Assembly: GCA_009746045.1 (NCBI GenBank)
Contig: RPFO01000448.1
Span: forward strand, 3,562,049-3,619,872
Source: Mesostigma viride
Lineage: Eukaryota > Streptophyta > Mesostigmatophyceae > Mesostigmatales > Mesostigmataceae
Length of the DNA: 57,824 bases
Reading direction: 5' to 3'
Shown: in pieces, positions 14,001 through 23,758 of the stretch
Numbering within the stretch: the first letter of the stretch is position 1
Layout: each line of letters begins with the position of its first letter
Translations under genes and position numbers: made by a program
Notes under the pieces: generated by a model
What the model was told of the DNA's origin: nothing
What the model saw: the letters and a program-made list of their open reading frames with translations, nothing else
The model's database searches: none

Positions 14001-14560
14001 AGGGGCGGCTGCACACACACGTACACACACCGCGCACGCAAGGGGCGAGTGCAAACACATGTACATACACCATGCACGCAAGGACAAGGATGCACACACA
14101 TGTACACACACCATGCACGCAAGGGGCGGCTGCACACACACGTACATACACAATGCACGGTTGGGGCGACGGCACTCACATGTACATACACCATGCACGC
14201 AAGGACAAGGATGCACACACATGTACATACACCGCGCACGCAAGGGGCGGCTGCACACACACGTACATACACCGCGCACGCAAGGGGCGAGTGCGCACAC
14301 ACGTACATCCACCGCGCACGCAAGGGGCGGCTGCACACACACGTACATACACCGCGCACGCAATGGGCGAGTGCAAACACATGTACATACACCGCGCACG
14401 CAAGGGGCGGCTGCACACACACGTACACACACCATGCACGCAAGGGCCGGCATGCACACACACGTACATACACCGCGCACGCAAGGGGCGGCTGCACAGA
14501 AACGTACACACACCGCGCACGCAAGGGCCGGCTGCACACACATGTACATACACCTTGCAC
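5052..14560. repeat. 40-bp minisatellite, right block (about 238 units)
   Basis: The same 40-bp unit continues for about 9.5 kb. Units are arranged as higher-order repeats: the GAAAAACC marker unit occurs at 6572 and again exactly 4,000 bp later at 10572, and an AATTAAGGGA marker follows each by 695 bp (7267, 11267). A 240-bp block is tandemly duplicated at 7267-7507. From about 11.6 kb onward units become more divergent, with GACAAGGATGC and GAGTGCAAACAC variants. Within each unit about 30 of 40 bp alternate purine and pyrimidine. Frames as long as 2,079 codons are open across it on the plus strand, and long ones on the minus strand; these are a by-product of the repeat. Confidence 0.95.
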
Positions 14561-14728
14561 GTACAACACACAACACACACACACAACAAAAAATTATATA
14601 CACACACACACGCACACGCACACGCACACGCACACGCACACGCACACGCACACGCACACGCACACGCACAACACACACAACACACACAACACACACACGC
14701 ACACGTGAACAACACACACACACAACAA
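14561..14728. repeat. CA-rich / (CACACG)n microsatellite
   Basis: Degenerate CA repeats flank a (CACACG)n core at about 14,605-14,669. It borders the end of the minisatellite and uses the same hexamer as the longer block at 19,994-20,243. Confidence 0.9.
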
Positions 14729-14835
14729 TTATAATATTAGTGTAGTATATCAAACAAAATAGTAATAAAGTATTTGCAAGCGTACTTCGTGTGAATTATG
14801 TGTAGACGAGAATAGAAGCTAAACAAAACTCTAAT

Positions 14836-14903
14836 GGAGAAAGAGGGATTCGAACCCTTGGGAAAGTTACCCCATACATAGCATTCCACTCGGACATTTC
14901 TCC
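14836..14903 (-). pseudogene. tRNA-Ser-like gene lacking the anticodon arm
   Basis: On the minus strand the 68-nt segment begins GGAGAAATG and ends TTTCTCC, giving a perfect 7-bp acceptor stem. It has a D-arm start (TCCGAGTGG), a long-variable-arm-like GGGGTAACTTTCCC, and a T arm with the canonical GGGTTCGAATCCC core (one mismatch in the outer stem). This resembles tRNA-Ser, which is normally 82-90 nt. The stretch between D arm and variable arm is too short for an anticodon stem-loop, so it should not be a functional tRNA. It is either a deleted tRNA gene or a tRNA-derived element. CCA is not encoded. Confidence 0.65.
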
Positions 14904-14940
14904 GAAAAAAAGGTCACGTAAGCTAAGGGTGGAGAGTTAA

Positions 14941-14995
14941 GGGTGTAGGTTGTAGGATGTATGGTGTAGGGTGTAGGGTGTAGGGTGTAGGGTGT
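14941..14995 (+). repeat. Telomere-like TGTAGGG heptamer tract
   Basis: About seven units of period 7, with GTGTAGG as the clean form and degenerate copies to the left. One base separates the unit from the plant-type telomere repeat TTTAGGG. Interstitial, directly beside the tRNA-like segment. Confidence 0.7.
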
Positions 14996-15332
14996 CTTGA
15001 GCTTTCTTTTTTGAGATCAATAGAGTCCCCTTCCATGATCATGTGCGTGATCTGGTTATGATTTTCATCTATGGCGTGTGTGGCCACATCGTGTATTTAC
15101 AACTTTCTAGCCATGGATAACTAGGTAACCATAAATTGGTTACCATGATAACTAGGTAAAAACGTGTTGGTTTCAGAATACATGTGATCGCTGCATTGTC
15201 ATCTACAATGTACAAATCAATCACGGATTTCGGGGCTACGGATTTCGGGGCTAAGTTTTTGTGGGTAGAGATTGGCAAGGGTGTCTTTATCTTGCCACTT
15301 GGTCACTTGGTGTGCATTACGTCTGTTCTTGC

Positions 15333-15643
15333 GTTGGAGTCAAAAAACTGTCCGTGTGTGGTGGTGGACTTTTCCTCACGGGCAGTCGCCATATGTCATA
15401 CAAGCACTTGTTCGGCGTACCACTAGCTCATGTATGTCACCATTGTAATTTTGCGTTGTAACAGCATTTCTCGGAGCCAACGGCCGTTGGACTCAAAAAA
15501 CTGACCGTGTGTGGTGGTGGACTTTTCCTCACGGGCAGTCGCCATATGTCATACAAGCACTTGTTCGGCGTACCACTAGCTCGTGGATGTCACCATTGTA
15601 ATTTTGAGTTGTAACAGCATTTCTCGGAGCCAACGGCCGTTGG
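15333..15643. repeat. 153-bp tandem duplication
   Basis: 15333-15485 is repeated with few changes at 15486-15638, offset 153 bp. Each copy ends in the palindrome CCAACGGCCGTTGG. A third, more diverged relative follows the palindrome at 15888. Confidence 0.85.
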
Positions 15644-17209
15644 ACTTCGAAAAACTGATAGCCTTGTCTGAAGGTGTGTGCGTGAATGGCACATGTGCAT
15701 CGTCGGGGGGAGTTTTCTCAAGAGCCACATGTGGTAGTGTAAGGTGGGCATGCTTAGTGCGTACGGGTGGGAGGGACAAGAGGTGCAGAAGTTGACGGCT
15801 TTTGACCTTGGGAAATGACACGGCACACATAAGACAACAAAGTGATAATTTTAATGTCTTTACTGGTGTACTGTCAATTTCTCCGAGCCAACGGCCGTTG
15901 GACTCTCGAAACTCTCCTGTCTACAAAGTGTGTGCGTGCGATGGCACTTGTTCCATGTGCCGGGGGGGGGTGAGAAATCTGTCGTTCATTAATTTGTGCC
16001 TCGTCGGGGTGGGCATGCATGAATTTGTGCCTCGTCGGGGTGGACATGCATGAAAGCATTTTCATTGGTACTCGGGGTTCAATATTTTTGTCTTGCTGTT
16101 GAAACGTCGACGTGCTCTTCTCCTGCTCTTTTTTTTTCCTACTCAACGGCCGTTGGTGCTTTTAAACTTGCCCAGCGTTATGACTAGGATGCCCTTCTTT
16201 ACTGCTAGCCACCGCCCCTTGTGTACAATGCTAGAATTAGGCCGGGGTAATGGTACACGTCCACCGCGTCCCCAGTGCAAGGTTCGTGAATGCGCTGGTT
16301 CGTAAAAAATTCGGCACTTGGAAGGTTCGAACACCTGACCCCACTTTCGTTATTTCAACATGCCCTGAACGAAAAAGCTGCGTAAAGGATACATTAACCG
16401 TTCCCTGTTATTCTTGATTATATTGCGATATCATGGACGTACACACGCGGTTGGTGGTCCGTACTTGCCAACTGCACTTGCAAACTGACTGACTGACTGC
16501 CTCCGTTACGCACTTGCGTGTGTTTCCGTACTTGCCAACTGAACTTGCAAACTGACTGAATGACTGCCTCCGTTACGACTAACAAGTGAACGACGAGTGA
16601 GCTACTAAAGTTTTGTTCAGTTCATTGTGTCTATATGTACATAGCCGTTTCTTCAAAACCGTTGCGTGGATACCTTGATTCTGGGTTCGCTGATACTTGT
16701 TTCCCATTTTAAATCTCCCGTCCATAATTGGATACATGTAATGTAGGAGGATACCCACTTGCCCGAAATCCGCGTAACGGGTGATTAGTACTGCTGTAAG
16801 CGGAACCACAGACAAATCTGTCTAACGGGCTAACATTATTGTCCTTCATGTACTGGTTTTTGCACGCAGGACGCCATTCGCAACACCGCCTGACGGAGTC
16901 GGATGGACCGGACGTGCGTGAGGCTGCTGTTCACAGTCGTGAAGTTGGCAGACATTAATATCAACACGGTCACGAGAATTCGTCCAGAGAATAATTGATG
17001 CTTGTGACGTGCTCGACGGCTGCGATGACCGAGATGATGCGTGTAGTGCACAGCGTCCGAGACGTCGCGACACCCGTGGCTGTCCTGTTGATGCGAACGC
17101 ACGGTGACGAGACGGAGCCCATTATATAGGTGGATTACAAGTTAGAACGGCCCTCGCGGTTGCACTGTTTAATCGCGAACGTGGATTTTGCGGAGCCGAC
17201 GGCCGTTGG
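15477..17209. repeat. Five dispersed copies of a GC-rich palindrome
   Basis: CCAACGGCCGTTGG, a perfect 14-bp palindrome, occurs at 15477-15490, 15630-15643 and 15888-15901. Close variants are at 16144-16156 (TCAACGGCCGTTGG) and 17196-17209 (CCGACGGCCGTTGG). Four copies share the preceding TTYTSCGAGCC-like context. The last lies about 560 bp upstream of the Rep gene start. In one plus frame four copies read F-S/A-E-P-T-A-V-G, so a decayed coding repeat is an alternative to a DNA-level signal. Confidence 0.8.
16459..16577. repeat. 52-bp direct repeat, period 67
   Basis: 16459-16510 and 16526-16577 are near identical, starting CCGTACTTGCCAACTG and ending CTGCCTCCGTTACG. No gene is seen between 15.0 and 17.7 kb; short frames there are not convincing. 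Confidence 0.85.
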
Positions 17210-17772
17210 GGATTGGAAATCTGATGATATCGGGGCTGCGCACGACATCGAGGAACTGGGGATCGACGTAGGTCTACAGGCTCACTTGTCCGTCAACATG
17301 TATGGCCTCGCTTGACTGTCATCATCTTGACATGTACATAACTAGTTCATATACCATGCATTTGACACTGCCTGCACGTGGATTTTCCAGACATACATTG
17401 AGGGTAATTATAACTCGAAAGCACTACGTACGATTGAGACGTCCGGGCGTAGAGCAGATGCACTGGAGCTTTCTGATCTTCCAATTGATGGGTCTGTAAT
17501 TATGTAAGATATTCAGATATCGCGATGACTCGAGCATCGATGCATGGAATGTAATAATGTATTTCATTCAATTATACATCCAATTTAACTCCGCAATTGA
17601 GGGGCACACATGTCCATCAGCCCGAGACAACATTTCCCAAGTAATTTTCGATTAGTGATTTAGTGTGGGCCTTCCCATGAATTATTGAACTCCGTTTTGT
17701 CTGCTGCCGGCAAGCTTGCTGGGGGGTCATCTGTAACCCCATCATCATCAACACAAACGTCCACAAAACAAC

Positions 17773-19625
17773 ATGGCCAAGACCAAAACGCCGGCAAGTC
17801 GCCCTGGCCCGGCAAGGGGACTAAACGATCCCTCGATTTTGACGAACGCAATGAGGAAACGCCTGCTTTTGAGCCGTCGCCAGATGACGACCCCGTCCAT
17901 GACGACCACGCCGGCCCAGCACCCGCCAACGACGCCGGACCACCTAGTTCATCCCAAAGAACGGGACTCGATGGATCCAGCACATGCGAACCTCCAGATT
18001 CTTGAGGACGACGTTGTGCCTGAGTTAAACTGTGAAACAAGGCACCGGCGGCGCGGGCGGCATGCTATTTTAGACGATGCCTCCGAGGATGACGATGAAA
18101 ACAATGTCGACAAGGAAGACGAACCAGAAGCAGAGCAAGAAGAGGATGAAGAAGTGGCAGAAGAGGAGGAAGGGGATGAGGTTGACGAAGAGGATCCCCC
18201 TCCACGTCGGGCAAAAAGATGTAAATTCATAGATGATGAAGCTGGTGTTTCCGGTGATGACGAGGACAGCGATGGCGAAGGGGCCATTAAAAATCAGAAT
18301 TTCATGTGCAACTGTTGCGAGCCGCCTTTCGTTGCCAGGAGCCAAGCTGGTCTCACCCGTCACGTAACATGCAAGATAAAGCGTGGACGGTAAGCCGCTG
18401 AATCCTTTCTAGGGTTTTTTTTTCCAACTTGTATTCTTGCCAAACTTGTCCACGTGAGTTTTTCTTTGAAAATTAATTATGTCTTTAAACCAATCTTGAC
18501 CACAATCCTTGCAAAAAATCTGCATTTTTTTTTTTCATGTACCCTTCTCATCACAGCCAAGCAAGACAGCAACTACAAGAGCGTGAGGCTACCGCAACGG
18601 ATGAGCAAGTCAACGTCGAAAAACAGCACCAAGATCAAGCACACGAAACTGACGATTACATCCCATTGCGTCAACCCAAGCGCGCACGTGGGCCTACGGC
18701 GCTAAAAAATATGACACTCCACATCTCCATTTCAGGAGGGGCTCGCGATCTTGACGATGATGAGCTTGGCAAGATAGAGGCCTTCCACCTAGCCAATGGC
18801 GGCAAGGGCATGTCAATTGTGGAGGAAGGAATACTCGAAATGCACAAGCACGTCCACATGCTCATTGACGTTGAGGCTACATCGGCCCATGCTGTGAAAC
18901 TCAAGCTCAAGAAAGAACTTGGGTGGGGTGAACCAATAGATGAAAAGGGAAAACATGACAAAACCAAGCCGAGCCTTGTGGCACGCCAAGTGAAGTCCAG
19001 CCACAAATTGAATTATTCCGGGATGATAGGCTATTTGCTTAAATCGGAAGAGCAGGAGGGGTTTCAGATTTTGTATTGCCATGGCATTGATGAGGATGAG
19101 AAAGAAGAGGGGCGTATAGAATATTTATTACACGGATCCCCCACTCTCAAGGGACGGTGCTCCTTGACCGCCTACAACTTACTTGAGCGTGCGGCGGTAT
19201 ACTGGTTTAAGCACCACAATAGTATTAGCTTGCGTCCAACCTTGATTAAAACCCTCGCCCACATGTTCAAGACGGGGCGATACTCGCTAGATGCTAGATT
19301 TCTTGCAGGTAGGGGCCTTGATTACCCACGTGTACAAGCTGCATTCGAGATCATGGTTGAACCTAGGCTTGGTGAACATTCTTTGTCTGCTATAGCACGC
19401 GGCCTTGAAAGAGCCCTGTTTAATCCGCGTGAGCGGTACTTTGAATCAGATGATGTAGATGCAGTGTTTCCCGATGCACGCGCGGCTCAACGCCAAGAAC
19501 GCGCTGCACGCACAACTGAGGACCCACCGGCCTCTGGGTATTTTGACATAGATGCCATCATCGAAGAGGTGCGTAAGCCCCTTCGTGATGATGATGAATT
19601 GACAGATGAGCAACTCAGGACTTGA
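17773..19625 (+). CDS. Zinc finger - HUH Rep endonuclease (Replitron-like transposase), two exons
   Basis: Predicted CDS is join(17773-18389, 18557-19625). Exon 1 starts at ATG in context AACAACATGG. It encodes a basic and Pro-rich N-terminus, a strongly acidic region (about residues 95-155) and a C2HC finger (C179, C182, H197, C200 of the exon-1 frame). Exon 2 carries a Rep-type core. Motif I is LHISIS (18717-18734). The HUH motif is HKHVHMLI, with the H-V-H triad at 18849-18857. Motif III is GYLLK, with catalytic Y at 19032-19034 followed by K three residues on. These match one-tyrosine HUH endonucleases such as CRESS-DNA Reps; Replitron-1 transposases combine a Y1 Rep domain with a putative DNA-binding domain, as here. 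The enzyme would nick and rejoin DNA to mobilise the element. No helicase domain follows. The stop at 19623 may be premature (see findings). An alternative frame (17685-18005) at the 5' end is also acidic, so the N-terminus is less certain. Confidence 0.72.
18390..18556 (+). other. Phase-2 intron in the Rep gene (167 bp)
   Basis: Donor GTAAGC at 18390 follows CG of an arginine codon; the exon-1 frame would otherwise stop at once at TAA 18391. A poly-T tract (TTTTTTTTTT near 18530) precedes acceptor CATCACAG ending at 18556. The single base C at 18557 completes the codon and the frame continues in exon 2. The joined codon is CGC (Arg). Confidence 0.75.
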
Positions 19626-19900
19626 CAAAGTCCTGCGTGACGAACGGAATAAGGATGCCCCAGATATGTTGTTGTCATCGGACTCCGACTCTGACATAGC
19701 ATTTTATGAGTGAATTTGCTTCATATGGTATATATGATTTCCATAATTAAATTGCACTATGTTGCTTTCTTGTGATTTGGGGTTTTTGTTAATTTTGGTA
19801 ATTTTGTTAATTTTGATAATTTGTAAACTGGGGACAACCTAGTCAGTAAAAAAGTTAATTAATTTTCGGAGTCGTGTTATAATTTAATTTGAATTACTTT

Positions 19901-19993
19901 AATTTAATGTAATTTAATGTAATTTAATGTAATTTAATTTAATTTAATTTAATTTAATTTAATTTAATTTAATTTAATTTAATTTAATTTAAT
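19901..19993. repeat. (AATTT)n microsatellite
   Basis: Pentamer repeat, with an AATTTAATGT decamer phase at its left end, directly after the Rep gene 3' region and directly before the CACACG block. Confidence 0.9.
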
Positions 19994-20243
19994 GCACACG
20001 CACACGCACACGCACACGCACACGCACACGCACACGCACACGCACACGCACACGCACACGCACACGCACACGCACACGCACACGCACACGCACACGCACA
20101 CGCACACGCACACGCACACGCACACGCACACGCACACGCACACGCACACGCACACGCACACGCACACGCACACGCACACGCACACGCACACGCACACGCA
20201 CACGCACACGCACACGCACACGCACACGCACACACACACGCAC
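19994..20243. repeat. (CACACG)n microsatellite, 250 bp
   Basis: About 41 almost perfect hexamers, alternating purine and pyrimidine throughout. Confidence 0.97.
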
Positions 20244-21372
20244 ATGATAGCATGGGTCCAGGCATACTTGTCTCACTTCATGCACATGTCTCATTGATAA
20301 GCGAGTCTCATTGATAAGTGCACATGCATAGTTGTCCAGGCATAGTTGTATCACTTCATAAGTGCACATGCACATGGCTACATATTGCCATGGCTGCATA
20401 GCAATTACATATCAATGAGACAACCAGCGCTGGCAAGAAATCTGGAGAATCAATACGGCACACACCCCAACCACGCAACCACACACCACCACCATCACCA
20501 AAACACACACAACTCATTGAGACACACATAAACACATACACAGAGGAGAGAGACTAGCCATTTCAATGTTTTCCAAGTCATGGGGTCCATATTACTGAGT
20601 TCAAAGACATATGTGAGCAACCACATAGACCCAAAATAGGCATTCTTATTCATGTTAACTAAAATAACCGCCATCACCACAATATCATTCCCATTAATGA
20701 TCACTGACCTAAAGCCACTGCAGAAGGCTGTTAAGGCCTATTTGAAGCAATCAACGACTGCTGCTGGTCACAGCCAGCCCTCGATTATGCACAGCGCCTG
20801 GCTCACATGCCCAGAACAGACTGTGAGTTGCAGACAGCATAGCCTCAGATGTGCCAAGGCAGCATGTACATAAACCCTTTACTTCATTCCCAAGGTGGAA
20901 CAGCTTGCTCTCTGCACAGCCAAAGCGAAAGAGTCCTGGCCCCAACTGCCCATGACGTGGGGCGATGGCTCTTGAGCCATGCCACATTTACTGAGTCGAA
21001 TCCGCTGACCAAAATTCATGCAGGTGCGACTATGCATGACACCACCTCTTCAATGCCACACTCCCAAAGATCCGCAGCAACTGTGCTTGGACCCAGCGGA
21101 TGCAATCATAACCGGCTTACAGGTAAAAAGGGTCTGCCCTGATATACAAGCGCACACGGCCATGGCGCCGAAACCTATGCAGAGAGTGATGTCACCCTGT
21201 GTGCATGACCATGCGGAAGGCATGGCAAAAAAAGAATTCCCAGACTTCTCTCCCTTGCCTTGCCCGGGAGCGAGACACCCGCACGAATGCCGACGTGAGC
21301 GTTGGCCGCTGCGTTACAGAGCCTCAAGGATCACTCCACAGGGCAAGGTGACCAGACATGTGTTAAAGGTTA
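20244..21372. other. Gene-free stretch
   Basis: 20250-20390 has short imperfect repeats of words such as TCTCATTGATAAG and GTGCACATGCA. From 20,400 to 21,372 I see no coding frame with family resemblance. The right part should include the RPL1 3' UTR; a TGTAA box, a poly(A) signal in many green algae, occurs on the minus strand at 21121-21117. Confidence 0.4.
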
Positions 21373-22338
21373 TTACTCGGCCTTTTGTGTCACCAGCTGG
21401 GTTTGGTCCACCTTGATGGATGGGCCCATTGTTGAGCAGATGTAGGCGCTCTTCCAGTACTTGCCCTTGGCACCGCTGGGCTTGTTCTTGTCCAAGGACT
21501 GGACCACGGCGCGCAGGTTCTCCAGCAGGTCCTCGACAGGGAAAGACAGCTTGCCGAACGCGAGGTGGACAATTCCGGTCTTGTCCGCGCGGTATTCTAC
21601 CTTGCCTCCCTTGAACTCGGCAATGCTGGCAACGACGTCGGTGGTCACCGTGCCGGCCTTAGGGTTGGGCATCAAACCGCGGGGACCGAGGACACGGCCC
21701 AGCTTGGCTACCTTGGGCATCATATCCGGCGTGGCCAACAGCTTATCGAAATCCATCATTCCCTTAGAAATCTCCTCAATCAAATCCTCCGCGCCTGCAT
21801 AGTCGGCACCGGCCTTCTTGGCCGCGGCAATGTTCTCCTCGCCCTGTGTGAGGACCGCCACGGTAACCTTTTGACCAGTTCCCTTTGGCAAAGAGACAGT
21901 CGCGCGCAGCTGCTGATCCGAGTACTTGGGATCAATGTTGAGACGAGCATGAAGCTCAGCTGCCTCCGTGAAGTTCAAGTTAGACATTTCCTTCATGAGG
22001 CGGACTGCAGCCTCGGCATCATAGACCTGCTGACGGTTGACCTTGCTGCTAATCGCGAGGAAACGCTTCGAACGCTTCTTATCACGAGAGGACAGCTGCT
22101 GCTTAGAGGATTTGGCCGGAGCTGCAGACACTGGAGCCTCCGCAGTTTCCGCCCTAACTACCGCCGACAACCTCTGCTTGTCAAATCTCGGGGCGAACCT
22201 CAGAGAGTCCACCGAGGCGATGGAGCTGGACGAGCTCAGGCCAGAGAAATTCTTGCCAGGCTGGGCGGACACCGAAACTGACACCGGTGGCACGCACCGC
22301 GACACTACATTAAGCGTGAGCGCCCCCGCGGCAGCCAT
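21373..22338 (-). CDS. RPL1: Plastid 50S ribosomal protein L1, nuclear encoded
   Basis: A single-exon gene of 321 codons for bacterial-type L1 of the chloroplast ribosome. L1 forms the mobile stalk near the E site and binds 23S rRNA. The start is the ATG at 22338-22336 (MAAAGALTL). The open frame extends 23 codons further upstream, but only to a TTG, and the MAAA start suits a transit peptide. Residues 1 to about 62 are rich in Ser, Val and Ala and end in SAVVRAE, a typical stromal cleavage context; about 259 residues remain, close to the bacterial L1 length plus a short extension. L1 hallmarks are visible: [30 protein letters not shown], and [13 protein letters not shown] with [11 protein letters not shown] near the C-terminus. 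No break is seen. It is probably constitutively expressed with other plastid ribosomal genes. It is flanked on both sides by repeats and transposon remnants. Confidence 0.96.
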   Translation of the reverse strand: MAAAGALTLNVVSRCVPPVSVSVSAQPGKNFSGLSSSSSIASVDSLRFAPRFDKQRLSAVVRAETAEAPVSAAPAKSSKQQLSSRDKKRSKRFLAISSKVNRQQVYDAEAAVRLMKEMSNLNFTEAAELHARLNIDPKYSDQQLRATVSLPKGTGQKVTVAVLTQGEENIAAAKKAGADYAGAEDLIEEISKGMMDFDKLLATPDMMPKVAKLGRVLGPRGLMPNPKAGTVTTDVVASIAEFKGGKVEYRADKTGIVHLAFGKLSFPVEDLLENLRAVVQSLDKNKPSGAKGKYWKSAYICSTMGPSIKVDQTQLVTQKAE

Positions 22339-23450
22339 TGTTACGTCGCCGATAGAGGTCGTGCTGCTCGGGCTGCTGTGCTCCGACCACTCGAGCAGGT
22401 TATCCAATATCCATCATCACCTTCCACGAAAGGCAGGCAACTGACGTGCGTGCGGCGCCGGTGCCCAATAGGGGCGCGGCGCTCCGCGTATGCTCATTAG
22501 AACTGATTCTCCCGCTCGAGGCACCGCCCGCGTTCCGCACTTGGCAGCAACTTCCGTACTTACAACTAAATACTTGCTAGTTTACGGCGATAGGTGGGGG
22601 AAAAAAATATGGTGGGGAAGGTACAGCAGACAGCGCGCTGACAGCGCAGTGTGATGAGTGAGCGAGCCTCTATCGGCGCAGGATCGGCGTGGGATAAATT
22701 AATAACGACGACAACGGTGGTGTAAGAAGTATGAACCCGGTAGGCCGGTACATCTGTGTAGACGTGCTGCAGCCTGCAAGAGGTCACCAGAAGATTAATT
22801 GTAATATTGGTAAGGTACCAAAGGTCCCGAGTTCGATTCCCGCCACGTATTTTAATGTAGGCAGAAGAGGGAAGGTCGGAAATTGGAAGGGCCCCTACCT
22901 ATAGTAAGGGCTCATTAAGGTATTGACTAAAATTTACCGGGCAGTTCGTGGGCAGTTTACTACTAGTGTAGCGTGATAGTCTACGCTTCGTAGGTCGTAA
23001 ACAGGTCAGAAAACAAGGGGATCGTAAAACAATTGGGGGAGGCTGCGTCCCTCCCATTCCCCCCCCCCCCCTATGAAAGTGCGGCCTTCCAGTTTATGGC
23101 CAGATCCCCGGCGGTAACAGTGCCCCTATTTCTCCGGCTACAGCCATCCATGTCTACGGCTCTTTCTGCTTCGGTCAGAGGTCCGAACGGCGGCGCTTCT
23201 CCTAGACGCTTGGGCAGCATTGTTCCTATCAAAGGCCGCACGCAGAGCCATACCAGCTGTAAACGCATCTTTTCATCCCTTAGGCATGCTGCTAATTACT
23301 AACGTGCTCCCTTCCATCCAAATCGACGAGAATGACGTCCCCATATCCCTTTTTTAAATGGTCTCTAAAATATCGACCTGGAACCACCGCCCCGGACAGT
23401 TTGTGCGCAGCTTTACCATATCAATCGCTATGTTGCTGGTCGACCGGGTT
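22339..23450. other. RPL1 upstream region and gene-free DNA
   Basis: The first few hundred bases must include the RPL1 promoter and 5' UTR on the minus strand. No TATA box is obvious. At 22821-22847 AAGGTCCCGAGTTCGATTCC resembles a tRNA T arm or B box without a complete tRNA around it. Nothing else is recognised. Confidence 0.35.
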
Positions 23451-23720
23451 GGAAAATACGTGTGCGGGGTATAATACGTGGACTTAAAATACGCGTATTA
23501 TACGTGGGGGGTATAAAATACGCGGTGGTAAAATGCGCGACAGTTTTTGTGGTCCAATTGTCAGTCACCCATGCAATTAGCACGCTCCTTGATGATGGTC
23601 ATGCAGTTATTACAACTGAAATTTGGTGTATATGCTTATTTATTAACATCTTCCATTTATGCCCTGCAATCCTATCTGATTATGATTCGTTAAATGCAGG
23701 GGGGAGCATGCTGCAACGGG

Positions 23721-23758
23721 AATTGTAAGGAATCAATTAATTAATTAATTGTAAGGAA
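23721..23758. repeat. 12-bp direct repeat around a TTAA tract
   Basis: AATTGTAAGGAA at 23721-23732 is repeated at 23747-23758, with TCAATTAATTAATT between. It abuts the 3' end of the hAT transposase fragment. It could be a target duplication or excision footprint. Confidence 0.6.

Noticed and set aside
22339-22407. 23-codon N-terminal extension of RPL1
   Set aside because: It begins with TTG, not ATG. The ATG at 22338 starts a typical transit peptide.
22821-22847. tRNA gene suggested by AAGGTCCCGAGTTCGATTCC
   Set aside because: Only a T-arm-like segment is present. No matching acceptor, D or anticodon arms can be folded around it.
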